Under the pieces are notes generated by a model. The model was given only the letters and a program-made list of their open reading frames with translations, did not search any database and was not told where the DNA came from. Shown here in pieces: positions 36,465 through 46,775 of a stretch of DNA of 64,000 nucleotides. Every line of letters starts with the position of its first letter. The first letter of the stretch is position 1. The DNA is from Xenopus tropicalis (lineage: Eukaryota; Chordata; Amphibia; Anura; Pipidae): assembly GCF_000004195.4 (NCBI RefSeq), contig NC_030684.2:67191392-67255391 (forward strand), read 5' to 3'. The position numbers were made by a program, and so were the translations under genes.

Positions 36465-38043
36465 CAGTGGCTTGCAAAAGTATTTGGCCCCCGTGAACTT
36501 TTCCACATTTTGTCACATTACAGCCACAAACATGAATCAATTTTATTGGAATTCCACGTGAAAGACCAATACAAAGTGGTGTACACGTGAGAAGTGGAAG
36601 GAAAATCATACATGATTCCAAACATTTTTTACAAATAAATAACTGCAAAGTGGGGTGTGCGTAATTATTCAGCCCCCTGAGTCAATACTTTGTAGAAGCA
36701 CCTTTTGCTGCAATTACAGCTGCCAGGCTTTTAGGGTATGTCTCTACCAGCTTTGCACATCTAGAGACTGAAATCCTTGCCCATTCTTCTTTGCAAAACA
36801 TCTCCAGCTCAGTCAGATTAGATGGACAGCGTTTGTGAACAGCAGTTTTCAGATCTTGCCACAGATTCTCCATTGGATTTAGATCTGGACTGTAACTGGG
36901 CCATTCCAGCACATGGATATGTTTTGTTTTAAACCATTCCATTGTTGCCCTGGCTTTATGTTTAGGGTCGTTGTCCTGCTGGAAGGTGAACCTCCGCCCC
37001 AGTCTCAAGTCTTTTGCAGACTCCAAGAGGTTTTCTTCCAAGATTGCCCTGTATTTGGCTCCAACCATCTTCCCATCAACTCTGACCAGCTTCCCTGTCC
37101 CTGCTGAAGAGAAGCACCCCCAGAGCATGATGCTGTCACCACCATATTTGACAGTGGGGATGGTGTGTTCAGAGTGATGTGCACTTTTAGTTTTCCGCCA
37201 CACATTGCGTTTTGCATTTTGGTCTAATCTGACCAGAGCACCTTCTTCCACATGTTTGCTGTGTCCCCCACTTGGCTTGTGGCAAACTGCAAACGGGACT
37301 TCTTATGGTTTTCTATTAACAATGGCTTTCTTCTTGCCACTCTTCCATAAAGGCCAACTTTGTGCAGTGCACGACTAATAGTTGTCCTATGGGCAGATTC
37401 CCCCACCTGAGCTGTAGATCTCTGCAGCTCGTCCAGAGTCACCATGGGCCTCTTGGCTGCATTTCTGATCAGCACTCTCGGCCTGTGAGTTTAGGTGGAC
37501 GGCCTTGTCTTGGTAGGTTTACAGTTGTGCAACACTCCTTCCATTTCTGAATGATCGCATGAACAGTGCTCCGTGGGATGTTCAAGGCTTCGGAAATCTT
37601 TTTGTAGCCTAAGCCTGCTTTAAATTTCTCAATAACTTTATCCCTGACCTGTCTGGTGTGTCCTTGGACTTCATGGTGTTGTTGCTCCCAATATTCTCTT
37701 AGACAACCTCTGAGGCCGTCACAGAGCAGCTGTATTTGTACAGACATTAGATTACACACAGGAGCACTCTATTTAGTCATTAGCACTCATCAGGCAATGT
37801 CTTTGGGCAACTGACTGCACTCAGACCAAAGGGGGCTGAATAATTACGCACACCCCACTTTGCAGTTATTTATTTGTAAAAAATGTTTGGAATCATGTAT
37901 GATTTTCGTTCCACTTCTCACGTGTACACCACTTTGTATTGGTCTTTCATGTGGAATTCCAATAAAATTGATTCATGTTTGTGGCTGTAATGTGACAAAA
38001 TGTGGAAAAGTTCAAGGGGGCCGAATACTTTTGCAAGCCACTG
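36465..38043 (-). mobile_element. Tc1-like transposon, complete length, inactivated
   Basis: A 1,579-bp element flanked by TA (36463-36464, 38044-38045). The inverted terminal repeats are about 214 bp and nearly identical, beginning CAGTGGCTTGCAAAAGTATT. The long IRs and size fit the Tc1 branch of Tc1/mariner with IR-DR-type ends. The single transposase gene on the minus strand is split into three frames (separate entry). It sits in a DOCK11 intron, antisense to the gene. Confidence 0.92.
36682..37759 (-). pseudogene. Tc1-like transposase pseudogene
   Basis: Three overlapping minus-strand frames carry consecutive parts of one protein. 37759-37469: N-terminal DNA-binding region with HTH words YKKISEALNIPRSTVHAIIQ. 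37475-37224: second HTH and the start of the catalytic core, AHRTTISRALHKVGLYGR to KVLWSD, holding the first catalytic Asp. 37251-36682: LWGCFSSAGTGKL, the second Asp in QQDNDPKHK, the third acidic residue in SPDLNPMENLW, and the C-terminus. Two frameshifts, near 37470 and 37230-37250, separate them, so no intact enzyme is made from this copy. Confidence 0.88.
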
Positions 38044-38689
38044 TAAATAGGGCACATTTTCCCATTCAGTTTCCGATTTCATGTCTTGTAAACAGGCGAC
38101 CTTCAAAACATACATTTACAGTTTAATTATCATGTTTATTGATTGAACAAATAACTGTTATTCCAATTTTATAACAAAGCAAACAAAATGATTAATAAAG
38201 CTGTGTTAATGAGGAGTCTTTAACATTGTGCTTACTATTTTGTGTTAACCCACAGTTCCCAATATTCTGTGACTGGTAAGGAATGATGGGAGTTGAATTT
38301 TGGAAACTGCCGGGGTGTTATTCTTTGGCCATTACATATGCAGCATAATGGAATATTTTGTGGACTTCTGGTTTATGTTTTTACAGCAAAAAAAATAAAT
38401 AACTATTTATAGTAATATGTTCATCTTGCAGACATTTCCTCCTTACCAGCCTTAGCTATTTTTTTCAGTGACCTACAATATGCTAAAGTTCACCAAGTTC
38501 CCATGTGCAGTTGTATCTCATCATTTGAAAAAAACATAATTACCAGCACTGATAAATATATTTTCAATAAAATATACATTAATGGGGCACAGATTAAAAT
38601 GCCAAAAGTATGTCTTCTCTTTTTTTAGGATACTGTATGTATAAAATGTAACAGTTTTAATAACCTGATTAGAGCTGAAATATGTTGTA

Positions 38690-39024
38690 CAGGTATGGGA
38701 TCCCTTATCCGGAAACCCATCATCTAGAAAGTTCCGAATTACAGAAAGGCCATCTCCCATAGACTCAATTGTAAGCAAATAATTATATTTTTTTTAAATG
38801 ATTTCCTTTTTCTCTGTAATTATAAAACAGTACCTTGTACTTGATCCTAACTAAGATATAATTAATCGTTATTAGAGGCAAAGCAATCTTATTGGGTTTA
38901 TTCTATATTGCAATGGTTTTTAACAAATTTATTTAACAAAGTTATGGAGATCCAAATTACAGAAAGATGCCTTATCAGGAAAACCCCAGGTCCCAAGGAT
39001 TCTGGATAACAGGTCCCATACCTG
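38690..39024. mobile_element. CAGGTATGGGACC TIR element, well preserved
   Basis: CAGGTATGGGATCCCTTATC at the left, GGTCCCATACCTG at the right, TA on each side. The body is in reverse orientation to the copy at 9337 (CATAGACTCAATTGTAAGC, AGTACCTTGTACTTGATCC). Confidence 0.68.
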
Positions 39025-39610
39025 TATTACATGAGCAGTTTCATCAAGCTCAGGGAAGACTTTAATTTTATACTGCTCTTGAAATCCATGCTTTACAGGC
39101 AAATATCTTGGTAGGCATAAGACAAACCACTGCATTGCTGTACCCCATCAAATTCTCCTCATTCTTTTCAGTGTAAATAAGCAAGGCCACCCAGGATCAT
39201 AAAAGACCTCATTATTTACCGAAGGCAGTAATAGTAAATACGGTTTGTCCAGGTGCAAATACAGTGTTTCTACTAAACTACCCTATTTTGCTAAGTCACA
39301 GTAACTTGAAGATTGTCATCATATAAAATACTTAAATACCAAGTTTGTTTAAGCTGCCCCCCTATTAAAACTTAGCACCATTTACCAGCTGCTGAGAGAG
39401 CGCATCTAAGTACTAGATAAAGTCAGTGAGCCCCTGCTCACCATCAGTAACCCTGTAGAGCTAGCAACCACTTTGAAATAGTCGATAATACATAAACCTC
39501 TGTCTACCCGGCAATATTTTCCATTCAGCATTCCTGGACCATAGTCTATGCTGTGGTGTCTGCAAGAAAGCTCATAATCCAAACAGGCTGATGCATGTTT
39601 TATATCAGTA

Positions 39611-39903
39611 CAGATATAGGGCCTGTTATTCAGAATGCTCAGATCCTTGGGCTTTCTGGATAAAGGTTCTTTCTGTTATTTAACTAGACTATAACTAGAA
39701 ATTATTTAAACATTAAATAAACCCAATAGAATTGGTTTGCCTTTTTTAAGGATTAATTATATCTTAGTTGGGATCAAGTACAAGGTACTGTTTTCATATT
39801 ACAGTGAAGAAATTTGAATGATTCGATTAAAATTGAGGTAGATGGCCTTCCTGATTTGGAGTTTTCTGAATAACGGGTTTCTGGATAATGGATCCCGTAC
39901 CTG
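39611..39903. mobile_element. CAGGTATGGGACC TIR element, diverged
   Basis: It starts CAGATATAGGGCCTGTTATT and ends GGATCCCGTACCTG. It has the same orientation as the copy at 9337 and the TTGGGATCAAGTACAAGGTA body. Confidence 0.6.
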
Positions 39904-40077
39904 TGTATGCATAAGTACTAAAAAGTGTATTTAAAAATCTAATTTAAACATGCTGCTCTGTTATTTAAATAACAATTCTGAAATTGTAATGCCTCTAGAT
40001 ACTAGCAGTCAGGCATTTTCTTACCATGTTAACGTGTTACTGTGTTATTGAGAAATACAATGTGTTTTATTTTTCAG

Positions 40078-40262
40078 ACTGTGTCACATCTTCCTATGTT
40101 CCTATAAAGCCATACAACACAGAAAGCCCTGGGATTGCTGTTGAGGTAGAAGAGTTTGTGCCCGAAATAACAAAATACTGTTATCCATTCACTAGCTACA
40201 AAAACCACTTTTACGTCTATCCTCTGCATTTGAAATATGATAACCAGAAAACATTTGCCAAG
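40078..40262 (+). CDS. DOCK11: DOCK11 coding exon 16: start of DHR-1
   Basis: 185 nt, phase 1 in and 0 out, residues 567-628 ([35 protein letters not shown], then [21 protein letters not shown]). TTTTCAG acceptor, GTGAGC donor. KNHxYVYP begins the C2-like DHR-1 domain (about residue 606), which in DOCK proteins binds phosphoinositides. Confidence 0.95.
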
Positions 40263-40349
40263 GTGAGCCATTTCAATAACTGCATAAATATAGCCTAAAC
40301 TGAATTAATTTCTTATTATGATTTGTTTTGGTTGATCGCTGTTTTACAG

Positions 40350-40415
40350 GCCAGGAACATTGCAGTCCTGATTGAGTTCAGAGATTCCGATGAGCCTGAC
40401 TGCCAAGCTCTGAAG
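40350..40415 (+). CDS. DOCK11: DOCK11 coding exon 17 (DHR-1)
   Basis: 66 nt, phase 0-0, residues 629-650 (ARNIAVLIEFRDSDEPDCQA LK). TTACAG acceptor, GTTTGT donor. ARNI(A/T)V is a DHR-1 strand shared across DOCK-D. The intron before it is only 87 bp. Confidence 0.95.
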
Positions 40416-40881
40416 GTTTGTAGATCCATTATCTTTCCCTCTAGTTCATAAATATTAAATGCGGGTAGCAGTGATTGATGATCTGAGCAGACTTTTACCA
40501 AGTTTACTGAATTATCCATGCATACATATTTGCAGAACCCTTATATACTGGCCAACTAAGTAACGTGAAACCATTTGTGCAAGTAAGCACTTTAGTTCAT
40601 ACTATATGCACTATGCAATTACTTCACACCTCTGTATCATGTAGGCACACAGGACTGTTGGTGACAGATCATAAAAACTTGCATGGGTTCCAACACATTC
40701 AACAGAATTTCAACTGCTAAAAAGTTTCCATGTTCCATACTGCAATCCGCAGCAATGGTCAGTGTTGACTTTTGCCTTGAATTGCTTGAATGCAGTGTAC
40801 AGGTGGAAGCTGTGATAGTCAATACAGCTTTAATGAGAGGCAGAAGGGAGCAGATCTGGAGCGGAGCCTACAGATAAAATG

Positions 40882-41040
40882 CTGGCTAAAGCTGGTCATA
40901 CATGTTAAGATCTTTTAGTTATCATAGGACCAAGCTTATCCTGAAACAAACGTTTAAAATTCCGACATGCCCATTAACTAAAGTGACCATTTTAGTCTGT
41001 ATTGTCTAGTTGAAGCTACCTGCTTGGTTCTTGCTAACAG
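40882..41040. repeat. GGTCATACATG-type repeat fragment
   Basis: GCTAAAGCTGGTCATACATG resembles the left end of the TTAAGGTGGCCATACACG family (52632, 58452, 54971). Only one end is visible, and the rest is diverged. Confidence 0.35.
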
Positions 41041-41157
41041 CGAAAGTCAAAAAGGAAAATAATAACAACAATATTTTTTAACTATTAGTTCATTTTTTAT
41101 CATCCTAATGAATGCAACCCTTATAAATTAACACTAGAAATCTGTTTATTGTTGCAG

Positions 41158-41250
41158 TGCATTTATGGAAAGCCCGGTGTACCTGTTTTCACCAGAAATG
41201 CCTATGCTGTTGTCTTGCACCATAATCAGAGCCCAGAGTTCTATGATGAG
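41158..41250 (+). CDS. DOCK11: DOCK11 coding exon 18 (DHR-1)
   Basis: 93 nt, phase 0-0, residues 651-681 ([20 protein letters not shown], then [11 protein letters not shown]). GTTGCAG acceptor, GTAGGC donor. CIYG(K/R)P and HHxQxPEFYDE are core DHR-1 motifs of the zizimin group. Confidence 0.96.
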
Positions 41251-41479
41251 GTAGGCACAGCCATTTTCTATTTGAACCTGCCCATATCACTGAAATGCTC
41301 TAAAATTCACCCGTATGTACAATGACAGGCATTTGCCATTCATTCTACAGACTGAGGGCATGGGTGGAATCTGGCATTAAAGCATTGCCTTATAGCCTTT
41401 TCTCCATCAGTGAAGAAAACTTAAGTGTGACATTAGCTTAAAAAGGAATGTTAACCCTAAAACCAGATTTCTGTTTCAG

Positions 41480-41603
41480 ATAAAACTCGAGCTACCTCTG
41501 CACCTTCACCAAAAGCACCATTTGTTATTCACCTTCTACCATGTCAGCTGTGATATCAGTGCTAAGGGGAGTAGCAAGAAGAACGAGAATCCTGAAACAC
41601 CAG
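41480..41603 (+). CDS. DOCK11: DOCK11 coding exon 19 (DHR-1)
   Basis: 124 nt, phase 0 in and 1 out, residues 682-722 ([41 protein letters not shown]). TTTCAG acceptor, GTATGC donor. The E(L/I)P..LH.KHHLLF(T/S)F(Y/F)HVSC signature is diagnostic for DHR-1. Confidence 0.96.
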
Positions 41604-42086
41604 GTATGCTGCCAGCCATTATGACATATATCTAACAACAAGCTCTGTCATATTGGATTGGCAATATAATATAGCAATATAAAAGAAGAGATATTTCAGA
41701 GAGTCTGTATATATAAAGGTGCTAGAAAAAGTGGCAATATAAAATGTACATTGCCAGTGCACTAGGGAAAGTTTGCACCATTTCTAATAAGGATATTAGA
41801 TAATATGCCCTACCAAGTTGCAGTGGTAACTTGCAGTACATTACAGGAGCTGTAGTTTCAAAAACATAAGCTATTTTTTCCAAGGTGCCTGTAATAGAGG
41901 GATGAATTTCAAGCCAAGAAATGGTTCAGATGAACAGTTGTTTTAAGTCAATCAAAAACAATCAGTACTTATATTGCAGAAGCAGTTTTCATGGCGAGAA
42001 ATGAGTACCAAAATTTACTTTTCCACCAAGTAATGAATGTTGTATGATAGCAGTAAACTGCACTAATTTATTTGCCCCTTCCCTAG

Positions 42087-42208
42087 TTGGCTACAGCTGG
42101 GTTCCATTGTTGAAGGATGGCCGGATTATGACTTCTGAGCAACAGTTACCTGTTTCAGCCAACCTCCCTGCTGGTTATCTGAGCTGCTGTAATCCTGATG
42201 CAAAAAAG
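42087..42208 (+). CDS. DOCK11: DOCK11 coding exon 20 (DHR-1)
   Basis: 122 nt, completes Val723 and runs to residue 763 ([41 protein letters not shown]). CCCTAG acceptor, GTAAAT donor. The end of the exon is the variable loop of DHR-1. Confidence 0.95.
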
Positions 42209-42302
42209 GTAAATTTGCTGTATGCCATTGTCATATTTTAGTATATTTTTATACAAGTCAAGTGGCAGTTGTTTAAATACAACTTCGCAATGTAAAAATA
42301 TA

Positions 42303-43307
42303 CACTGCTCAAAAAAATAAAGGGAACACAAAAATAAGACATCCTAGATCTGAATGAATGAAATATTATTATTAAATACTTATTCTTATTAAATACGTGG
42401 AGGAGGCCTTAGGAGGGCAGCAACCCAGCAGCAGGAGCACTGCCAGAGCCCTGCAAAATGACCTCCAGCGGGCCACAAATGTGCATGTATCTGCTCAAAC
42501 GGTCAGAAACAGACTCCATGAGGGTGGTATGAGGGCCCAATGTCCACAGGTGGGGGTTGTGCTTACTGCCCAACACCGTGCAGGACGTTTGGCATTTGCC
42601 AGAGAATACAAAGATTGGCAAATTCACCACTGGTGCCCTGTGCTCTTCACAGATGAAATCAGGTTCACAATGAGCACATGTGACAGACGTGACAGAGTCT
42701 GGAGTCTCCATGGAGAACGTTCTGCTGCCTGCAACATCCTCCAGCATGACCGGTTTGGCAGTGGGTCTGTAATGGTGTGGGGGGGGCATTTCTTTGGGGG
42801 GCTGCACAGCCCTCCATGTGCTCACCAGAGGTAGCCTGTATGCCATTAGATAACGAGATGAGATCTTCAGACCCCTTGTGAGACCATATGCTGGTGCAGT
42901 TGGCCCTGGGTTCCTCCTAATGCAAGACAATCCTAGACCTCATGTGGCTGCAGTGTTTCAGCAGTTCCTGCAAGACGAAGGCATTGATGCTATGGACTGG
43001 CCCACCCTTTCCCCAGACCTGAATCCAACTGAGCACATCTGGGACATCATGTCTTGCTCCATCCACCAACACCACGTTGCACCACAGACTGCCCAGGTCT
43101 GGGAGGAGATCCCTCAGGAGACCATCCGCCAACTCATCATGAGCATGCCTGGGCATTGTTGGGAGGTCATACAGGCACGTGGAGGCCACACACACTACTG
43201 AGACTCATTTTGACTTGTTTTAAGGACATTACATCAAATTTGGATCAGCCTGTAGTGTTTTTTTCCACTTTAATTTTGAGTGTGCCCTTTATTTTTTTTG
43301 AGCAGTG
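42303..43307 (+). mobile_element. Tc1-like transposon with N-terminal deletion
   Basis: It has TA flanks (42301-42302, 43308-43309) and inverted ends CACTGCTCAAAAAAATAAAG. It is 1,005 bp, so several hundred bp shorter than full-length relatives. After the left end the sequence passes into a right-end-like stretch (CCTAGATCTGAATGAATGAA) and then directly into the middle of the transposase gene at about 42396. This suggests an internal deletion with rejoining. It differs in sequence from the Tc1 copy at 36465 and is sense to DOCK11. Confidence 0.88.
42397..43201 (+). pseudogene. Tc1-like transposase pseudogene
   Basis: Two frames cover the C-terminal two-thirds. 42397-42834: RSTARALQNDLQRATNVHVS, NRLHEGGMRAQ, WCPVLFTDEIRF with the first catalytic Asp, SVMVWGGHFFGG. 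42878-43201: RPYAGAVGPGFLLMQDNPRP with the second Asp, DWPTLSPDLNPTEHIWD with the third acidic residue, and the C-terminal ARGGHTHY. The N-terminal helix-turn-helix is deleted and a frame break lies near 42835-42877. Confidence 0.85.
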
Positions 43308-43606
43308 TATACAGTATGTATATATGTGTGTTTATGGCTTCTGCGCCCTACAGACCTCCTTTATATCCAATGTGGATAATAAACCAACAGCTAAACTAAG
43401 AGATAATCCAAGAGCAAGGGCCTTCAGCAACCTTTTGTGACAAAGAACCCTGCATTGTTTAATAAACCCCATTAATTTTATATGCTTTATATCTGACTGC
43501 TGGTGTGGATAGAGCTATAGGAAGTGCAGCCATTCATTCATTTGTTTTTTTTTAAATATAATCTCTTTCATTGTAACTATCTTGTATTTGTTCCTTTTGA
43601 AACCAG

Positions 43607-43690
43607 GTTGGCGGTGATATTAAATGGGTTGATGGGGCAAAGCCACTCTTTAAAATCAGAAGCCACCTAAAGTCAACAGTTTATACTCAG
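43607..43690 (+). CDS. DOCK11: DOCK11 coding exon 21: end of DHR-1
   Basis: 84 nt, phase 0-0, residues 764-791 ([20 protein letters not shown], then LKSTVYTQ). ACCAG acceptor, GTAAAT donor. DIKWVDG(A/G)KPL closes the DHR-1 domain. Confidence 0.95.
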
Positions 43691-44164
43691 GTAAATATAG
43701 AGATTATTCCATTTCTAACAGCTTAGAACTTGCTGTAGAGAAACTTGCATACCCTGTAGTATATCATTTATTAGTGTTTCTGGGCATAGGTAAAAAGATA
43801 GGGACATTTAACTCAAACAGACAAGCTGTAAGAGGAGATAACAAGCTGGTTAGCATGAAATATTGTTATGAATTGAAACCTAACGCTGATACAATACATG
43901 AAGCTGATTTTCGAATTTGAGGCACCAAAAAATTGCAGCAAAACTTAAGTGAGTTTTTTTTCAGCATTCACTCATTGTTGCATTCTTTTTCAATAAGGCT
44001 TTCAAATCTAGAATGCTATTAATAAAATTAAGAAAGTTGCTTGAAACGCAGCAGTTTTTAGCTGCCAAAATTTTTTATTCAAATTTTTAGGTAGCTTTTA
44101 CAGGTCACCTTTTTGAAAGCAAACATCCTGGCCCCCTGCAATAGCAAGGTCTGCTTCCTCAGTA

Positions 44165-45545
44165 CAGGTATCAGACCCCTTATCCAGATACCCATTATCC
44201 AGAAAGTTCTGAATTACAGAAAGACCATTTCCCATAGACTCCATTATAAGCAAATGATTCTAATTTTTCATAGTTACATAGGGTTGAAAAAAGACCATTG
44301 TCCATCAAGTTCAACCCACCCGAGTAAACCCAGCACACAACCTATACTAACCAATCTATACACTCACATACATAAACTATATATATACACAACCAGTAAT
44401 ACTAACTGTAGATATTAGTATCACAATAGCCCTGGATATTCTGCTTGTTCAAAAACTCATCCAGGCCCCTCTTAAAGGCATTAACAGAGTCTGCCATTAC
44501 CACATCACTAGGAAGGGCATTCCACAGCCTCACTGCCCTCACCGTGAAAAACCACAGACGCTGCTTCAAATGGAAGCTCTGTTCCTCTAATCTATAGGGG
44601 TGGCCTCTGGTGCGCTGATTGTTTTTATGGGAAAAAAAAACATCCCCCAACTGCCTATAATCCCCTCTAATGTACTTGTACAGAGTAATCATGTCCCCTC
44701 GCAAGCGCCTCTTTTCCAGAGAAAACAACCCCAACCTCGACAGTCTAACCTCATAGCTTAAATCTTCCATCCCCTTTACCAGTTTAGTTGCACGTCTCTG
44801 CACTCTCTCCAGCTCATTAATATCTTTCTTAAGGACTGGAGCCCAAAACTGCACTGCATACTCAAGGTGAGGCCTTACCAGGGACCTATAAAGCGGCAAA
44901 AATATGTTCTCATCCCTTGAGTCAATGCCCTTTTTTATACAAGACAGCACTTTATTTGCTGTAGTAGCCACAGAATGACACTGCCTGGAATTGGACAACT
45001 TGTGATCTACAAAAACCCCTAGATCCTTCTCAATTAAGGAAACCCCCAACACACTACCATTCAGTAGATAGTTTGCGTTTATATTATTCCTACCAAAGTG
45101 CATAACTTTGCACTTGTCAACATTGAACCTCATTTTCCAGTTAGCTGCCCAGTTTTCCAATTTTGTCAAATCGCTCTGCAAAGCGGCAGCATCCTGCATG
45201 GAACTTATAGTTTTGCACAATTTAGTGTCATCAGCAAAAATAGAAACAGTACTGTCTATGCCCACCTCCAGGTCATTAATAAACAAGTTAAAAAGCAAAG
45301 GACCAAGGACTGACCCCTGCGGTACTCCACTAACCACACTGGCCCAATTAGAAAATGTTCCATTTACCACCACTCTTTGTACTCTATCCTTCAGCCAGTT
45401 TTCTATCCAATTACAAATATTATGTTCTAGGCCATGTTCAACATGATTTCCTTTTTCTCTCTATTAATAAAACTGTACCTTATACTTGATCCCAACTAAG
45501 ATATAATTCATCCTTATCTAAAAATCAAAAAATCTAAAATTCATC
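44165..45545. mobile_element. CAGGTATGGGACC-type TIR repeat split by a LINE
   Basis: The left half 44165-44267 (ACAGGTATCAGACCCCTTAT, GACTCCATTATAAGCAAATG) and right half 45443-45545 (ATGATTTCCTTTTTCTCTC, ACTTGATCCCAACTAAGATA) are the adjoining parts of one repeat, judged against the unbroken copy at 38690-39024. The CR1 LINE occupies the gap. Confidence 0.65.
44268..45442 (-). mobile_element. CR1/L2-clade LINE, 5'-truncated, copy 2
   Basis: The minus-strand frame 45373-44402 (323 codons from an internal Met, readable a little further 5') encodes the end of an [30 protein letters not shown] (the catalytic ADD motif), then the same C-terminal region as copy 1 (LVRPHLEYAVQFWAP, LERVQRRATKLVKG, FSLEKRRLRGD). 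No stop interrupts it. In the about 200 shared residues it differs from copy 1 at only a handful, so both are recent. The 3' end is at 44268 with the CATAGTTACATAGGGTTG tail. The endonuclease and N-terminal RT are missing. Confidence 0.85.
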
Positions 45546-45986
45546 CTTATCTACAAATCTAAAGGGCAGGTATGTTGTGGCAAGAGGACAGTGCTGGATT
45601 TAAAGAGAATGGGGACAGGTCAACTGCAAGTTCCAGTAGTCAAAGTGCCATTTTATGGACCTGAAATTGTATGTCCTTTTTGGCCCTACATGCAGCATCT
45701 AGTAAATGCCTGACTGGCTGAGGGCCTGTTTGTCCACATTTTTATAATAAATTGTGCATCTAATTATTATTTTTCTTTAATGATATTGATTAAGACTTTT
45801 AGCAGCTTAGTCTTCCTGGGGTCAAAGTGATTGATGATTACATACTTATTACATATTTAATCTGCAGCATAATTTTCCCTTGAATGGGATAATACAGCAC
45901 TTAAGCACCTAAATAATGCAATGATATATCTTATGTTATATGTTTGTGCATTGAAGTCATCAAGGGTATCTTTATTTTCATTGCAG

Positions 45987-46076
45987 GATTTGCATCTGCA
46001 CAACTTTTTTAACTACTGCCAACTTGTTCAGTCTGGATCCAAAGATCTTCCTGGGGAAATGGTTAAATACTTAAAG
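45987..46076 (+). CDS. DOCK11: DOCK11 coding exon 22 in window
   Basis: 90 nt, phase 0-0, residues 792-821 (DLHLHNFFNYCQLVQSGSKD, then LPGEMVKYLK). TTGCAG acceptor, GTACAA donor. It starts the helical, armadillo-like scaffold after DHR-1. Confidence 0.95.
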
Positions 46077-46340
46077 GTACAAAACAGTTAAGAAGCATTT
46101 TACCTTGGTTTCCTACTACAATGTTGGTGTGTACTTCAAAGTCTGTGACTAAAAGACATGTACACAAGCTGTCAGAGAAAAGAAATGGGGGTACATAACA
46201 ATTGTTTTGTAGTAAAAATTACTAATTCTATTTTAAAGGTTCTGGTACAGATGGGATGGGATGTTTTGTTTCCTCTCTGTATATTTGTTTTAGTACAGTT
46301 ACACAGCCAGCGGCCTGGTAACAGAGAGCTTGAACAATAT

Positions 46341-46551
46341 ATAGTGAATAATGTACCCCCATTGTAAAATATAAGGAGTTCCATGATCATACAATAACAC
46401 AAGGCTGAAGGCCAAGTGCTTTTATACAGCTCATGGAACTCCGAGTTGACTTCTAATATCCTCATATTTTACAACAGAGGATACATTATTATAAGACACA
46501 AGTTTCAGTGAGTCAAGTGACAGGAATTACATCATGAAGCACTGAGATCTT
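46341..46551. repeat. Hairpin MITE with TTGTAAAATATAAGGA arms
   Basis: Second copy of the 29108 family: ATTGTAAAATATAAGGAGTT and its partner ATCCTCATATTTTACAACAG, followed by CACAAGTTTCAGTGAGTCAA. Located between exons 22 and 23. Confidence 0.55.
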
Positions 46552-46775
46552 TAAAAACTGTTTATTAGGATATAATTTACAGGACACTCATGGCTCTTGT
46601 GTACTGTATACTGTATACTGTATATGCATATAACAACAGTGGCATAACAAAGTAGTGCTGGGCTCCCCCTCAAAGGATGTTTAGGGGCTGGGCTCCCCCC
46701 CCTCCTTATCCACTTGCGTGTGCGCATGCATATTTGCACTGGGGGAAAGTCCAATAAAGAAAGCTTCCTCTATAG

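Larger units (their letters stand above)
35349..40077 (+). other. 4.7-kb intron with Tc1 element and TIR repeats
   Basis: It contains a degraded CAGGTATGGGACC-family copy at 35990-36165, the Tc1-like transposon at 36465-38043, and two further TIR copies at 38690-39024 and 39611-39903. 35349-35980, 38046-38680 and 39030-39600 show no recognisable feature. Exons 15 and 16 join in phase across it. Confidence 0.6.

Noticed and set aside
42409..42930. 173-codon minus-strand ORF
   Set aside because: It is antisense to the Tc1-like transposase reading frame on the + strand and has no recognisable domain.
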